A DNA stretch of 64,000 nucleotides from Luscinia megarhynchos. Lineage: Eukaryota; Chordata; Aves; Passeriformes; Turdidae. The notes under the pieces are model-generated. The model worked only from the letters and a program-made list of their open reading frames with translations. It was not told the origin of the DNA and searched no databases. Every line of letters starts with the position of its first letter. The first letter of the stretch is position 1. The stretch spans positions 2,790,001 through 2,854,000 of the forward strand of contig JAPFBE010000032.1 of the NCBI GenBank assembly GCA_034336665.1. Reading direction: 5' to 3'. Of the stretch, positions 21,500-33,649 are shown in pieces. A program made the position numbers and the translations under genes.

Positions 21500-22300
21500 C
21501 TTTTAATACCAATGATTTGGAAATTTGGAAAAGGAATGTAAAGAATTATAGAAAGGACCCTAGAAGTATAGCTGGACACTTTCAGTTAATAGTGAAACAA
21601 CATAACCTGGATTGGAATCATATACAGTTACTGTTACATGCAATGACAGAAACAGAGAAAAAGCTGATTCTAAAGGTAGCTGGGAATTTGGCCAAGGAGC
21701 ACTGTAAAACACAGGGGGAGGATGTAAAATAATTCTTTCCCCTCCAAGATCCAAAGTGGGATGTGAATAGAATGGCAGAAAGACAGAAGTTACAAGAATA
21801 TCAGGAGTGGATTGCAAAGGGAATAGAGAAAGTGATCCCCAAATCTATTAACTGGTCAGCTTTGTATGCTATTTAACAAAGTCCCTTTGAGTCTCTGAGT
21901 TCTTAGGCTGAGAGACACAAGGCGTAGTAGCACACCTCTGGATCCAGAATCAGACATTGGAATACAGCAGTTAGTGTCATTTTTAGGTCAGTCCACCAGT
22001 GATATAAGACTTAAACTTCAGAAATTAGGACCCACTGAAGGAAGAAACTTAGAAATATTATTGGATGAAGCCTGGAGAGTGTTTAGCAATTGAGAAGAAG
22101 GGAATAAGGGGAAACAAGGAAGGGTGATTGCAGTAGTTAAAAAGGAAGACAAAAATTTTAAAAAGGGGCTTCCCCTTCCATGCCTGGGAAGAAACCAATG
22201 TGTTATTTGTAAACAATTAGGCCACTGAAAAAATGAATGCCCAGAATGCTGGGGGAAGGGAAACAAAAGGGCACAGCTGATGGCAAATGTAAATTGAGAC
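21500..22300 (+). pseudogene. ERV i gag remnant
   Basis: A capsid C-terminal-like reading (NDLEIWKRNVKNYRKDP, WNHIQLLLHAMTETEKK, 21511-21732) is followed by more broken capsid. A CCHC knuckle (CVICKQLGH then NECPEC) sits near 22200-22250 with a stop inside it. This resembles gammaretroviral Gag. Confidence 0.7.
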
Positions 22301-22345
22301 TGACAGGAAACAGGAGAGTCTTCCCTAGCTGATCCCCTGGTAATA

Positions 22346-23831
22346 ATGAAGCTAGGGGAAGGAAAAAATCAAAAGCAAATAAAATTTCTAATTGATACAG
22401 GGGCAACATATTTGGTTTTAAACACAGCTTTAACTCAGGTGGGAGAAGATTATATTATGGTTAAGAGAGCCACTGTCCAAGCTGAAAAGGCTTATTTTTG
22501 TGGACCACTAAAATATAAATTGGGAAAGCTAGTAGACTTGCATAAATTCTTATACATGCATAATTCACCACATGCACTCTTTGGAAGGGATTTGCTTGAA
22601 CAACTGAATGCAACAATCAGATTTGAAAAAGGGGAGATTTCTCTGGAGGTGGATACTCAACAATATATTCAAATAATGAGTTTACTTTTAGTTGATGTTC
22701 CCATAGAAGGAAAAATGGGTGAAGATATCATCGACCAGGTGTGCCCTGGCATGTGGGTCACTGAGAAGCCAGGAAGAGCTATGAATGCATCATCAGTGGA
22801 GGTAAAGCTTAAAGAGGGACAACGACTGGTAAGGATAAAACAATATCCCTTAAAAAGAGAGGATAGGGAGGGAATCCAGCCAGTGCTAAAAAATTCTTGC
22901 AATGGAGTCTTTTAAGGGAATGTGACTCTGATTTCAACACTCCCATATTACCAGTTCGTAAACCTGATGGAATGTATAGAGCAGTCCAGGAAGAATAGTA
23001 GAGGATTTATAGCCTGTAGTAGCAAATCCATATACTTTGTTAACAGCATTGACGCCAGAGCTAACCTGGTTTACCGTTTTAGATTTGAAGGATGCTTTCT
23101 TTTGCCTCCCTCTCCATGAAGCCAGCCAAAATATATTTGCCTTTGAATGGGAACATCCTAAAAGTAGACGAAGGACCCAGCTCACTTGGACTGTGCTATC
23201 TCGAGGATTTAAGAATACTGCCACCATATTTGGCAACCAACTTGCCAAGGTTTTCGAGTCTTGGGAAACCCTACCTGGGAAGGGGAGACTGCTATAATAT
23301 GTAGATGACATCCTGATTGCCACTGAGACAGAAGAATCTTGCATGGATTGGACGGCAAGTCTTAAACTTTTTGGGGCTCCAAGGGTACCGTCTAAGAAAA
23401 CCCAGGTAATGCAGCAGGAAGTCACTCACTTGGGGTATGAAATTAGTGTGGGGCAAAGAATTCTGGGGCAAGCCCGAAAGGAGGCTATATGCCAAACACC
23501 AAAGCCACAGACTGTAAAAGAACTCAGAACTTTTCTCGGAATGACCGGGTGGTGTCGCCTTTGGATCTATAAATATGGGCTGCTTCTTAAACCTCTGTAT
23601 GCACTAATCAACTCTGAACAGAAGCATCTGCAGTGGGACAAACAAGCCACATGGGCCTTTGAACAATTGAAAAAGGCTCTGATGTCAGCTCCAGCTCTGG
23701 GACTCCCTTTCTTTTTGTTTTCTCATGAGAAACAGGGAATTGCCCTGGGAATATTGGCACAAGATTTAGGTTCATATCACAGAGCAGTCACCTACATCTC
23801 CAAGCAATTGAATGTGACCACAAAAGGATAG
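22346..23831 (+). pseudogene. ERV i protease and reverse transcriptase
   Basis: Protease core FLIDTGATYLVL (about 22385) is open to 22915 and runs into the RT N-terminus (EKPGRAMN, RIKQYPLKREDREGI). RT then continues in other frames: FTVLDLKDAFFCLPL (about 23070), LSRGFKNTATIFGNQL, a TAA at 23295-23297 directly before the YVDD box (23298-23309), and the thumb/connection to 23831. Gamma-type RT, inactivated by stops and frameshifts. Confidence 0.85.
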
Positions 23832-23836
23832 CCAGG

Positions 23837-24773
23837 GTGCCTGCGTGCAGTAGCAGCAGAAGTGCTAAACATCCAGGAAGCACGAAAATTCACCTTGGGA
23901 CAGAGAATTACTATGTTGGTGGCCCATACAGTGTCTGCAGTATTAGAAGTGAAGGGCGGGCACTGGCTTTCTCCACAGAGGTTCCTGAAATACCAATCCA
24001 CAATGGTGGAACAGGATGATGTGGAGATTGTGGTCACTAACATTGTCAATCCAGCTTCTTTCCTCAGTGGAAACACAGGGAAACCAGTACACCATGACTG
24101 CTTGGAAACCATTGAAGCAACATACTCAGCACACCTGGATTTGAAGGATGCTCTTATGGAAGATGCAGAGGACTGGTTCACGGACAGAAGCAGCTATGTC
24201 CTGAATGGCAAAAGGCATGCAGAATATGCCATCACCACCAGCCATGATGTAATAGAGTCAGAACCATTGCCTGTGAATACCTCTGCACAAAAGGTGAAAA
24301 TAATCACCTTGACCTGAGCCTTGGAATTGGCCCAATGTAAGAATGCGAACATATACACGGATTCAAAGTATGCTTTTGGAGTTGTGCATGCTCATGGAGC
24401 AATCTGGGAGGAAAGAGGGCTATTAAACTCTCAAGGGAAAAACATTAAAAATGCAGAAGAAATTCTGAAATTGCTGGAGGCAGTACAGCTCACAAAGAAA
24501 ATAGCAATCATGCATATCAGAGCACATCAAAAGGCAAACTCGAAATTAGGAAAAGGAAATGAGCTGGCAGACAGAGAGGCAAAAGAAGCAGCAAAAAGAG
24601 AGGTAAAAGTGGAAGGAGTTCTAATTCCAGATGGGAAAATCTTCCTTGAGGGTAAGCCAAATTATGACAAAGACGATGTGAAGCTAATTACAGATTTGGA
24701 TGGGACATACAGTAAAGAGGGGTGGGCCTATACTCCAGAAGGAAGGGTAATCATACCTAGCCATCTAATATAG
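23837..24773 (+). pseudogene. ERV i connection and RNase H
   Basis: RNase H landmarks are WFTDRSSYV (24175), ALELAQ after a TGA at 24316-24318, YTDSKYAFG near 24355, and GNELADREAKEAA near 24558. All four acidic positions are recognisable. The domain is broken by the single stop. Confidence 0.8.
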
Positions 24774-24779
24774 TCTGTA

Positions 24780-26078
24780 ATAAGGAAGGAGCATAGGAAA
24801 AGGCATTGGGGAGCAGACACCCTGTATGAACACTTAAATCAGAACATTATGGCTAGAAATTTATACACTACGGTGAAGCAGGTAACTCGACTCTGCCTCC
24901 AGACTAATCCTAAAAATACTTCAAAGCCAGAAATGTGTCAAATTGGGAAGAGGAATGTACATGGCCAATTATGGCAAATAGACTTCACAGAACTCCCAAG
25001 AAAAGGGGGGTTTCGTTATTTACTGGTATTAACCAGTACCTTTTCAGGATGGCCTGAGGCTTTCCCTACTAGAACTGCTAAGGCCCGAGAAGTGGTCAAG
25101 GTATTAGTTAAAGAGATAATGCCATGATTTGGGGTTCCAGCTGCCAGTTCTTCAGATAGAGGGCCTCATTTTATTGCAGAGGTGGTACAGCAGGTTAGTA
25201 GTACTTTGGTGTTGTATCGCATTGTTATACACTGTTATTGTTTTATATTGCACTGAGAAAGTGGCTTGTACTGTATCCCCCCGGAGTTTTCGGAAGTTGG
25301 TTCATCCCTCCCTTAGCCCCTCCCTGCTGGCCAACCCCATTGGCTGCAACTCGGTTTCCCCCTCCCCTCACCCTAGGTTTGAAATTCCCCGCCATCCCTT
25401 TGTTCGCTCTCTCTGTCCTTGGACATGCTTCAGGAATGAAGTGCTGGACGTTTTCCTGGGACTGAGAACCTCTTTTTGGGTTTTTACCTTTGTCCATGAG
25501 GATTTTCTTTTCATCTCTGGTCCGGAGCTAGCCAAGGCACCGGAGAAAGGAAAGGGTACAACCTCACTTTGGGTATAGATTGGCAATTACATACCCCATA
25601 TCATCCCCAGTCAAGTGGATAAGTGGAGAAGATGAACAATTTAATCAAACAGCAAATTGTGAAATTAGGACAGGACGCCAATCTGCCTTGGCCTCAATCC
25701 CTTTGTTTAGCCCTTTTATGCATACAAACTAGACCAAGGGCAAAGGAAAAACTGAGTCCTTTTGAGATCCTGTATGGGCAACCTTATGCAATACAGAAGG
25801 GAACATCAGTACAAGTATGGGAAGAAACTACAACAGAATACATGGTCGCCCTGAGGAAGCAACTCAGTAATATCAGGAAACATGTATTAGGAAGCCGGTG
25901 TAGGGGACTGGATGGGCCAGTACATAATGTGCAACCTGGAGATTATGTATATGTAAAATCTAGTGCAGAAAAGACTTTGGAACCACAGTGGGAAGGACCA
26001 TACCAGGTACTCCCCACCTCCTTCACTGTCATCAAGATCAGAGAGCAAGCGGCATGGACACATCACACTAGGATTTAG
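24780..26078 (+). pseudogene. ERV i integrase, split by a solo LTR
   Basis: HHCC region near 24800-24960, then the core WQIDFTELP (about 24975), SDRGPHFIAEVVQQ near 25150, the solo LTR at 25210-25566, and resumption at LGIDWQLHTPYHPQSSG with a TAA at 25619-25621, followed by EKMNNLIKQQ and a C-terminal domain (VQPGDYVYVKS, WEGPYQVL) to 26078. The three catalytic acidic residues D, D and E are still encoded. Confidence 0.83.
25210..25566 (+). mobile_element. Solo LTR in ERV i integrase
   Basis: 357 bases, TGTTGTATCG to TACAACCTCA, with a perfect 6-bp duplication ctttgg (25204-25209 and 25567-25572). Removing it restores the coding phase of the surrounding integrase relic. A CCAAT-like box is near 25336. 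No clear AATAAA, so orientation rests on weak cues. Confidence 0.88.
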
Positions 26079-26128
26079 AAGGCTTCACAGTCACCATGGA
26101 GAATTAAGCAGGTGCAACCTGGAAAGCT

Positions 26129-28320
26129 GTGGCTCTCACAATCATAGTTATGGCCATGGTTACAACAGACATCAGTGCAAGAACTTCTATATACAATGTG
26201 ACTGGCATTTATATTTGTCAGGGAAAAGCTTGTGACTTTAACTCTTGTAGGTCTCTCTGGCAGGTGCTAAAAGTCACAAATGCAACTATCTGGACAAGGA
26301 GAGATGTCTGGGGATGCAAATTTGCATTTGTTCAGGAGAGATTCCATCAGGGACCTATAAAACCCATTTGAATTGGTACTGAATGTTGTGGCACATGCTT
26401 AACTAACTGTTCTGAATTCAGGCTTAAAATAGAGGGATGTGAAACCAAGGCTTTTAGAATTGATTACAATATATCTCAAGTTTGTGTTAACCCTCAGAAT
26501 GATAAGAGTAGGGCAACCTTACCAACACAGACACTAAAAATTCAGACCACACCTCAAACCACACTTCTTCAGATCCCAAAAGAAACAATTCAACCCTTAA
26601 TCACCAAGATTGGGCCTTATGCTATTAAAAAGACAGGGATCCAAAGGCTATTGCTCAATCCAGAGAGGTCCCTAAAGCGAGTAGAGATGGCAATGCAGGT
26701 GTGTTGGTTTCACGTGCTGGGGAGAAAGGGTGGATTCGCCTCAGGGACAGCTCCAGGAGGCTGGGGAGTGGGAGGGACTCTCTCGTCTCTGGGAGCTTCC
26801 CCTGTGAGCCGCTGGTACCAATCAGAGAGCTGATTTGGTGATGGACAGCTCGGGAAACCAATGAAAAGATATTTCGCTTTCACAAATCACAGTGGATCAA
26901 GTTAACTGCTCTGTCTTTCGGTTTCCGGCTGCCAGGGGGTGAGGTGGCCTCTGGCCAGGGCACTGACCATGGCCCGGCTTCGAGCTCAGCGGGGGGAGCC
27001 CAGCCTGGCACGGCCCGGCAGCATGGTCCCAGCCCCCCGGCCCCCCCTGACTGCATGGGTCCGGGCGGCCCCGGCCCGGGCCTGGTGGCCCCTGGCATCG
27101 GCTGCATGGCCCCGGCACCGGCTGCATGGCTCTGGCACCGGCTCCACATGGCCCCGGCACTGGCCGGCTCGGCTTGACTCGCCTCTCCACGTGGCAGAAA
27201 AGGCCTCCAGCTGCCCATGTGGTTTGCTTCACGATCTGGATACAATTTTAACTTCTTAATGCCTGGATAAGATTCTTGATCTCCTGAGCTCCCCTGAATG
27301 AGAAGAAATGAAGCATGGAGACTACAGAGGTCAGCGGAATGAAGATAAAGTTCCTGGTGGGAAGAGATTGAAAAGATGCAACTGATAAGTAGCTGAAAAC
27401 CTTTTTTGTGGGCTAAGGGGATTGTGACTACACTAAAATTCCTTTAAACTGTGAAATATACTTGGGGAAGTTTGGATGCTTGTGTAGAAGACTTTTTGCC
27501 TCGGGGAAATGAAGCTCTCTCTGTTCTGGGACAGGAATATGAACAGAGACATTTGATAGAGAAGGAGATGAAGAGAATTTTGTTTTTCAGCAGCCTGCCT
27601 TTAAAAGTGGTTCCCCAAGTGTGTAACATAACCCATAGCACAGCTCTGGAAGGACTGTGAAAAAGTGAGAGGAGAGTCACAATCTGCAGTATTTTCATGG
27701 GTGGATGTAGATTGTGAAAGTGAAGACACCCCCTAAGCCATAACTAAAAAAGGAACTTTTCTCTCAAGTGAACTGAAATGATTATTTGGATGGATAACTG
27801 ACTGAAGTGTTCTCTGTATGTTGTTGGTAAGAAATGTGGAATGAAGGGAGAGGGAACAATCTAGGAATCTTATTCTGAAATTTTTTTTGTGTTATTAATA
27901 AATTTCTTCTTGTACCTTTTTAAGTTTTGAGCCTGCCTTGTCTCTATTCCTAAATCCTATCTCTAAAAGAAATTAAATATACTAAAATTGGCAAAACTCA
28001 AGTCACACCGTGACAGCAGGCAAATGCCTCTGTCATTCGACCAGAATGTGCTCCATTCCTTAAGACTTCTTTTATGGAATGGACCACTTGGTTGCAGGAG
28101 TGTGCACCATATACACTCAAATGAAAAAGAGACCTTACAGGAATATTTGGAACAGGATTAGGGGTCTTAAACACAGTGGACTCAGAGGTTTTAATAAACA
28201 AATTGTCTGCAGCTCGTAATGACATAGTTGAATTAAAGCGACCTTTACAATCATCGTTTCCCTCCCACTGCCATGCTTCTCCCTACCTTTGCTACCCAAA
28301 CACCGCTCTGTATTCCCAAA
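26129..28320 (+). pseudogene. ERV i env remnant, split by an LTR
   Basis: A surface-like piece (26129-26690) has several cysteines and NVT/NAT sequons. After the LTR, TM starts near 28120 with a basic KRDLTG then GIFGTGLGVLNTVDSEVL, a fusion-peptide-like segment, and a heptad region (INKLSAARNDIVELK). Stops interrupt every frame. I see no CX6CC because the sequence decays after 28260. Confidence 0.7.
26700..28015 (+). mobile_element. 1.3-kb solo LTR in ERV i env
   Basis: 1316 bases, TGTGTTGGTTTCACG to CACCGTGACA, with a perfect 5-bp duplication gcagg (26695-26699 and 28016-28020). The 5' third is GC-rich (26930-27180). AATAAATTTC near 27898 is the polyadenylation signal. A second copy lies inverted at 63187-64000. 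Confidence 0.9.
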
Positions 28321-28700
28321 ATTCCTTTGTAATACAAAGGGGGGGATGATTTGGAGGGAGGGGGAGGAAAAAAAGAAAAATTTCTCAAAGTAACAATTTT
28401 TGGTTTTTTCTTCAAAATTAATTTGTATTTAGAGTTCCAACAGGTACAGCACTTCCAGTTTGCTGACAGCACCAAAGTGCCACTTCACGCTGAAAAATTC
28501 CTGCCTCAGTTTCCTGACAAGCCACGCTGACAAAACTTCGCGTTTCTTCCTACCAGTTCCAAGATGCTTCAAAAATTCCTTTTTACACTAAGGACTCAAA
28601 AAAAAAATAGCTTGCATTTTAAAAAATTGTTTTATTTTGTGCTTTTACTTACCTCAACCATTTTATTTTAATATTCTTAAAAAAGCCTTCTTAATTAGTA
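28321..28700 (+). other. Decayed ERV i tail, no gene seen
   Basis: Env-distal sequence between the TM remnant and the purine tract. A/T-rich, no open frame of note. Confidence 0.5.
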
Positions 28701-28714
28701 AAGAAAAGGGGAAT
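28697..28714 (+). promoter_or_regulatory. Polypurine tract of ERV i
   Basis: AGTAAAGAAAAGGGGAAT directly precedes the TGTGAAGATCC start of the 3' LTR. Confidence 0.75.
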
Positions 28715-29040
28715 TGTGAAGATCCAAAAATAAGTTTTCCCAGCTAAGAATTGTAACCCCTGTTCTCTTCCCTAAGCCCTCTCACTGTCTGTTAACCCTT
28801 AGGTCACTCCCACCCTAATTCCCTGTTGGTCTTTTACTCTAGCCCACCCCTGTGTAATTTAGTAATTGGTCCCTGGGGCTTTCCCCGCCCTGCTTATCCC
28901 ATGTACTTTAGCCTGGACCCTCGGAGCTCCGGGGCCTTTGTTCCCTGAAACCCAAACCATGCGTGGCTGAAATAAACATCTTAAAACCCTGCAAAGGCCT
29001 TCCTGCTCTTTCACCCCCAAGCAACATCCTAAAAGCAACA
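28715..29040 (+). repeat. 3' LTR of ERV i
   Basis: About 326 bases, TGTGAAGATCC to a CAACA end (29025 or 29040). It contains AATAAA in GAAATAAACATC near 28968-28975. The only LTR found for this element. Confidence 0.75.
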
Positions 29041-31041
29041 TATACTTATATTCGGACTACTGTTTTTTATACTACAGGGGGTTTACTTGGTTTGTTTGAT
29101 GGTAGTACACATTTTCAGTTATGGATAATTTGAGAAATACTGTTTATGGTTAGATTTATTTTTGGTTTGCTATTTACTTATAGGTGGCATTTTTGCCCTG
29201 ATGACTTGAAGCATCATGGGCTTATTAAGTTAGGAATAACTTTTTTTGTGTGTGTTGTTAATTTAAGTTTATTTTTGGCACTTTTATTTGTGTAGTTTGA
29301 TTTACTTGTTTGTTGTTTTGGTGTTTTTTATTAGTTTTACTTTTGGGGACATGGGCATTTACATGACGGACTTTTATAGGTAGCTTTTTTTGAGTGGTAA
29401 TGTTTTTTTATTATTAGTAGTTCAGATTGGGGTTTTTATGTTGCTAGTTAGCTTTTTTTACATTCTTAGTCAATTTTACAGATCATTGATTACTATTTAT
29501 GATTTGGTGTAAAGGTAGACTTTTCGTTACTTTTGTTAGTAATGTTTAGGGTTAGATGAACAGCTTTGAGTTTAGTAAGTTGACTTGATTTACTTTTTTT
29601 TTAGTAGTTTGCGTAACTTGTTGTGTGAGGTTTTATACAGTTGCTTTTTACTTTTGGGTTATTTTTATAATGTGACAGGAGTTATTACTAAAAAGTGTGT
29701 AGTGTGTTTTATTTGTTGGTAGTTCGTTATATGGTGGGGTTTTTTTAGCACGTTACATGTTTTGGGTTTTTTTTTTAGTGAGATTAAAGTTTTTACTCTT
29801 GGGCTAATTTGTAATTATTTTTAAAACTTCAGGGCAATTTAATTTTTTAATATGGGAGTGTTGTGTGATGAGGGGAATTTATTTGCTTTATGTGGCGTTG
29901 GTGGCATGGTGGCTAGAGGGAACTTTTACTTTGAACATTTATTTTAGCACTGGTATCCAGGGTGCCAAGACGAGTTGTGGTTTTATGCTAATTATTTTTG
30001 AAGCAGCTTGAACTTTTTTATAGGTAGCTAAATTTTTTTTTTTGTGGGAGTGTAGTTGGTTTTGGATTTTTTTAATTTTGACTTTAAAATTTTAATGGCT
30101 GACTTTGAGTTTTATTAGGCACTTTTTGCTAAAGGCTTTAGGACAGACTATGGCTTTTGGCGGTAGAGTAGAGCATATTTTTTACATTTGGTTTTGTTTG
30201 GATTGGATTAAGGGCTACTGTATGAGTGATTTCTCGTTTGATTTGGGTGAAGGCTTGTTGTTGTTTAGGGTTCTAGTGGAAATCGGCTTTTTTGCAGGTG
30301 ACCAGGTAAAGAGGGCTTACAATTTGGCTGTATTCAGGAATGTGTGTTTTTTAAAAACTTCTGGCACTTAAGAAAGTTTGTGGGGATTTTTTGTTGGTTG
30401 GTGAAGACATTGCGGTTATTTTATTGATGACTTTAGTGGGAATTTGACACTGTTCGTTTTGTTACTTTACTTTTAGGAACTGGATTTTTTGGGCATGTTT
30501 TTTGACTTTGCTTTTTTGATGGCAAAACTAGTTTTTAGGAGAATTTGGATGATTTTTTTTCTTTTTTTAAATACTTTTGCTGATGTGTTTTCTTACACAA
30601 TTATATTATTGATGTACTGTAAATGTTTTGGAGTTTTACTTTTTTTAGTGCAGCTTGGATTAGTTTATGGCAGATGGTGGGGCTGTGTTTTTATTTCTGA
30701 GGCAGTTGGTTCTAGGTGTACTGCACACTTTTTTAGGTGAAAGCAAACTGTGGCTTGTACTTTGCTGCCAGAGGAATGTAGAAAAATATATTTGTAATGT
30801 TAATGGTGGTGTACTACTTTGTTGCTTTGGACTTTAGTTCATACTGGAGTTCTAGCATGTTTGTCACGGCAGCGCTTAGCGGTGGAGTTATTTTATTTAA
30901 GGCACAATAGCTTACAGTTAATCTTTATTTTTTATCAGACTTGTGCACAGGCCAGATGGGGCTGTTGGTGAGTGGGTTTTACTGACTACATCTTGGTTTT
31001 CTAGTTCACAGATTTATTTTTTTTTATTATTTTTTTTTGGT
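29041..31041 (-). mobile_element. Hypermutated ERV-L pol segment, minus strand
   Basis: About 2 kb aligning by eye with the reverse complement of ERV-L d pol, from the integrase zinc domain (29180-29290 with d 16320-16440) to the RT N-terminus (30940-31010 with d 14580-14680). The plus strand is very poor in C but not G: 3 C and 11 G in 29281-29340, 4 C and 17 G in 29701-29760. In a 120-base hand alignment with d 15301-15420, 19 of 30 C read T, against 4 of 32 G reading A. On the coding strand this is G-to-A. Both flanks have normal composition. No open coding frame survives. Confidence 0.85.
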
Positions 31042-31604
31042 AGATGTAGATTGAGTTTTGGATGGATACCTGGCTGTAAACTGCCAAGCCTTTGGTTAAC
31101 AAAGGGCACAAAAATTGATGGGCCCAGCCAGGTGAATGGACGCTGAGAGACACAGCAGGAGCTGGGAACTGCCAACCTTTTGCATAAGAAAGGGCATGAA
31201 AAATGGTGGTACCAGTGAGGTGGATGGACACTAAGACACAGCAGGGGCAGAAGACTCAGGAGGAAGAGCAAGACTTGTGTGTGATTAGACTGTAAGGATA
31301 TAAAAGCCAGAGGTTTCTTTGTTGGGAGTCCCTCCTTGGAGGCACCAGCTCGGGCTGTTTCTGTGTTACTGCACTGTGAAAATATGGCTTTATGGAACAC
31401 GATATCTGAGGCTCTGCTCTGGGAAACTTGGGGTTGAACCAATAAGGAAACCTGGTCTGACTGTGTGTGAGTGGGATGTGGAGGGAGCCACACTCACTGG
31501 AGCCACACACTTGTGAAGGGGTTCCAGTCCCAGCAGTTAAAATCTCTGGCACTGGGAGTGTGACTGCCAGTGAATTGCTTGAATGGTCAGACTGGGAAGT
31601 TTGC
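31042..31604 (+). repeat. LTR-like sequence with an 85-bp tandem pair
   Basis: Unclassified repeat with a TATAAAAG box near 31296. Two similar units of about 85 bases (about 31078-31162 and 31163-31250) share AACTGCCAA, AAAGGGCA, GAATGGAC/GGATGGAC and ACACAGCAGG. I cannot fix its ends or a target duplication. Confidence 0.5.
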
Positions 31605-31851
31605 TTAATATAGTCTGAATCTATCTTCTTTTAGTCTAAACCCATTACCCCTTGTCCTCTTGCAACTAGGCCTACTAAAAATTCTGTCCCCACCTTTCTT
31701 ATAAGCCCTCTTTAAGTAATAAAAAACTGCAATCTTGTCTCCCTGACACCTTCTCTTCTCCAGGCTGAACAACCCCAACTCTCTTAGCTTGTCTTTCTAG
31801 GAGAGGTGTTCAACCCTCTGATGATTTGTGTGGCCCTCCTCTGAACCCACT

Positions 31852-32530
31852 TGTGTCCCACTCCTATATGGAAGGGAATACCCAAGATCTGTAGATACCT
31901 GCGGTCAAAAAAGACCAGCAAAAGCCAAAAGGCTCCCAAAAAAAAGGTCACAAAGTTTTATTACCAAACAGCAGACATGGCATGGAAAGTGGTGTATGTT
32001 TTGCCCCTATCTTATAATAATAATAAAAGAAAAAAAGGAAGAGAGAGAAAGAGAGAGCATATGGGAGAGGAAAGAAAGTCACCAGTCCTGGGTCCAGCAT
32101 CGATCCAGCCAAAAGGGTGTCCAGGGACTTGGGAGCATCACCCAGGCTTTGTGGGGGTTCCTTTTTTTAGGTAAGTTTTTCCTGCCCTTGGATTAGGTTT
32201 CTCGTTCTTTGTATAAATGAGTTAGCATGTGCAGGCCTTTCTTCTGGGTCTTTCGGGATATGGGTCAAGGAGCTTCGAGGGACTTTTGATGGTGTCAATC
32301 CCCCTCTATTGGTCTTGCCCGCTCCTTGACCCCATTTCTGCTCTTCTGCTGTCCTTTATGTTGTGCGGTGACCATGGACCACTGCAGGAAAATTGACTCT
32401 AGAAAGATGCTACCCTACCTTTGAACAAACCTCCTTTCCAGGCACATCCTATTCTAACTTGCTGGCTTGAATGTCTATTGGTGTTTGAGGCATAGCAATA
32501 TATTAACTCCATACTGCCTGGACCACTACA
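31852..32530 (-). mobile_element. Solo LTR in CR1, minus strand
   Basis: Interrupts CR1 between CTCTGAACCCAC and CTGCTCTAACAGG. Ends are TG and CA (TGTGTCCCACTCC to CCACTACA on the plus strand). A minus-strand AATAAAAC lies near 31952-31960. No clean target duplication found, so the ends may be a few bases off. It includes an A/G-rich run near 32020-32070. Confidence 0.65.
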
Positions 32531-32602
32531 CTGCTCTAACAGGTCAACATCTTTCTTGTGTTGATTACTCCATACCTGGACACAGTGCTCCAGGTGGGGT
32601 CT

Positions 32603-32924
32603 TGTAACCACACTTGTTACTTCATGTTGCTTGTGGCCACCGAGTGGTGAGGGAGGGGCTGGAGACAAACACAGCACACTCTTCAGCTTGTTCAAGGACA
32701 ACAGTGTCGGTTTATTCATGTAGGCTATATTTATAGGAGGTTCAAAATTCACATGCCTGGCCATCATTGGTCGAGGTCTCGGTGCTGCCCAGATCCTTTG
32801 ACCAGTCATATGTCTGCAACCTAGGTGGATCCTGATTGGATGAATATCCACTCAGGGGCCAGCCTATGGAACCAAGCCTGGTTTCCAAGGCAACCACAGC
32901 ACAAGCCAATCTTGCACTGCGACA
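32603..32924 (-). repeat. 3' LTR of ERV E
   Basis: 322 bases, TGTCGCAGTGCAAG to GGTTACA on the minus strand. It has a minus-strand TATAAATA (near 32728-32738) and GAATAAACC near 32709-32716. A purine tract AAAAAGGGCAGT (32925-32936, minus) precedes it. Confidence 0.87.
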
Positions 32925-33649
32925 ACTGCCCTTTTTATTATTAAAATTGTAAAAATGCTCTCTGTCACCTATCTGCAAGGGCCCATTGCAAACAGGGTGG
33001 CAGAAGACAGCATAGGTTTAATTAGAGGTGAGGTTTCTCACTAGAGCTACAGCATTCATGTCTGAGGAGCTGTTAGGCAAGAACTCTTAATCACAGGCTC
33101 AAAGTTTAGACGTTGCAACAACTTCAAAAACAATAAACAATTTAACTCAAAACCGTTTGTGCACCTTGAACGAAATTAGTAAGGTAAACTTATGCTTTAC
33201 CATCTCCCAGGATCTGCCAAGAATTTTGGTTTTCCTTTGGAATTTGGGATACTTCTTCAGGACGAGGCGTCTCTGTTTATCTCAAAGGAAAAGGTTTTGG
33301 TTTTGTGAAGCCAAATTAACTGGTCAAAACGACCTACTGTTATTTTTTTAATAGTAATGCCTGGGGTTTATGGTATATCTCCTTTATCAGTCATGCTCTT
33401 GGCTTGATCAGGGCCAAGAACTTGGCTGAGAAAGGTTTTCCCTCCTTAAACTAAATCTACGAAGAAGAGAACATTCAACCTTTTAAAGTGAGAATATAAC
33501 TTAACTCTATAAATAGAAACAGTTTGTAAATAGAATAACAATTTGTAAACAAATCAAGTCCTTATATGAACTTTCACTTCAGGAGTCCAAGATTTCCATG
33601 AGGTAGGTAAACAGGTTGTTTCAATCATTGTTCCACACTTGGCTCCACC

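Larger units (their letters stand above)
21440..29040 (+). mobile_element. ERV 'i', gamma-type provirus lacking its 5' end
   Basis: Plus-strand class I-like ERV: gag (capsid, one zinc knuckle), protease, RT, RNase H, integrase, env, purine tract and a 3' LTR (28715-29040). No 5' LTR or primer site is visible; the element starts within gag. Two solo LTRs interrupt it (25210-25566 in integrase, 26700-28015 in env). It has many in-frame stops and is old. Confidence 0.82.

Noticed and set aside
30105..30371. Plus-strand ORF resembling an antisense ORF in ERV-L d (15129-15599)
   Set aside because: Both are shadows of pol on the opposite strand. The likeness reflects pol homology, not a conserved antisense gene.
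29041..31041. Ordinary A/T-rich isochore or satellite
   Set aside because: G stays common while C is lost, it aligns with ERV-L pol, and composition changes at the element borders.
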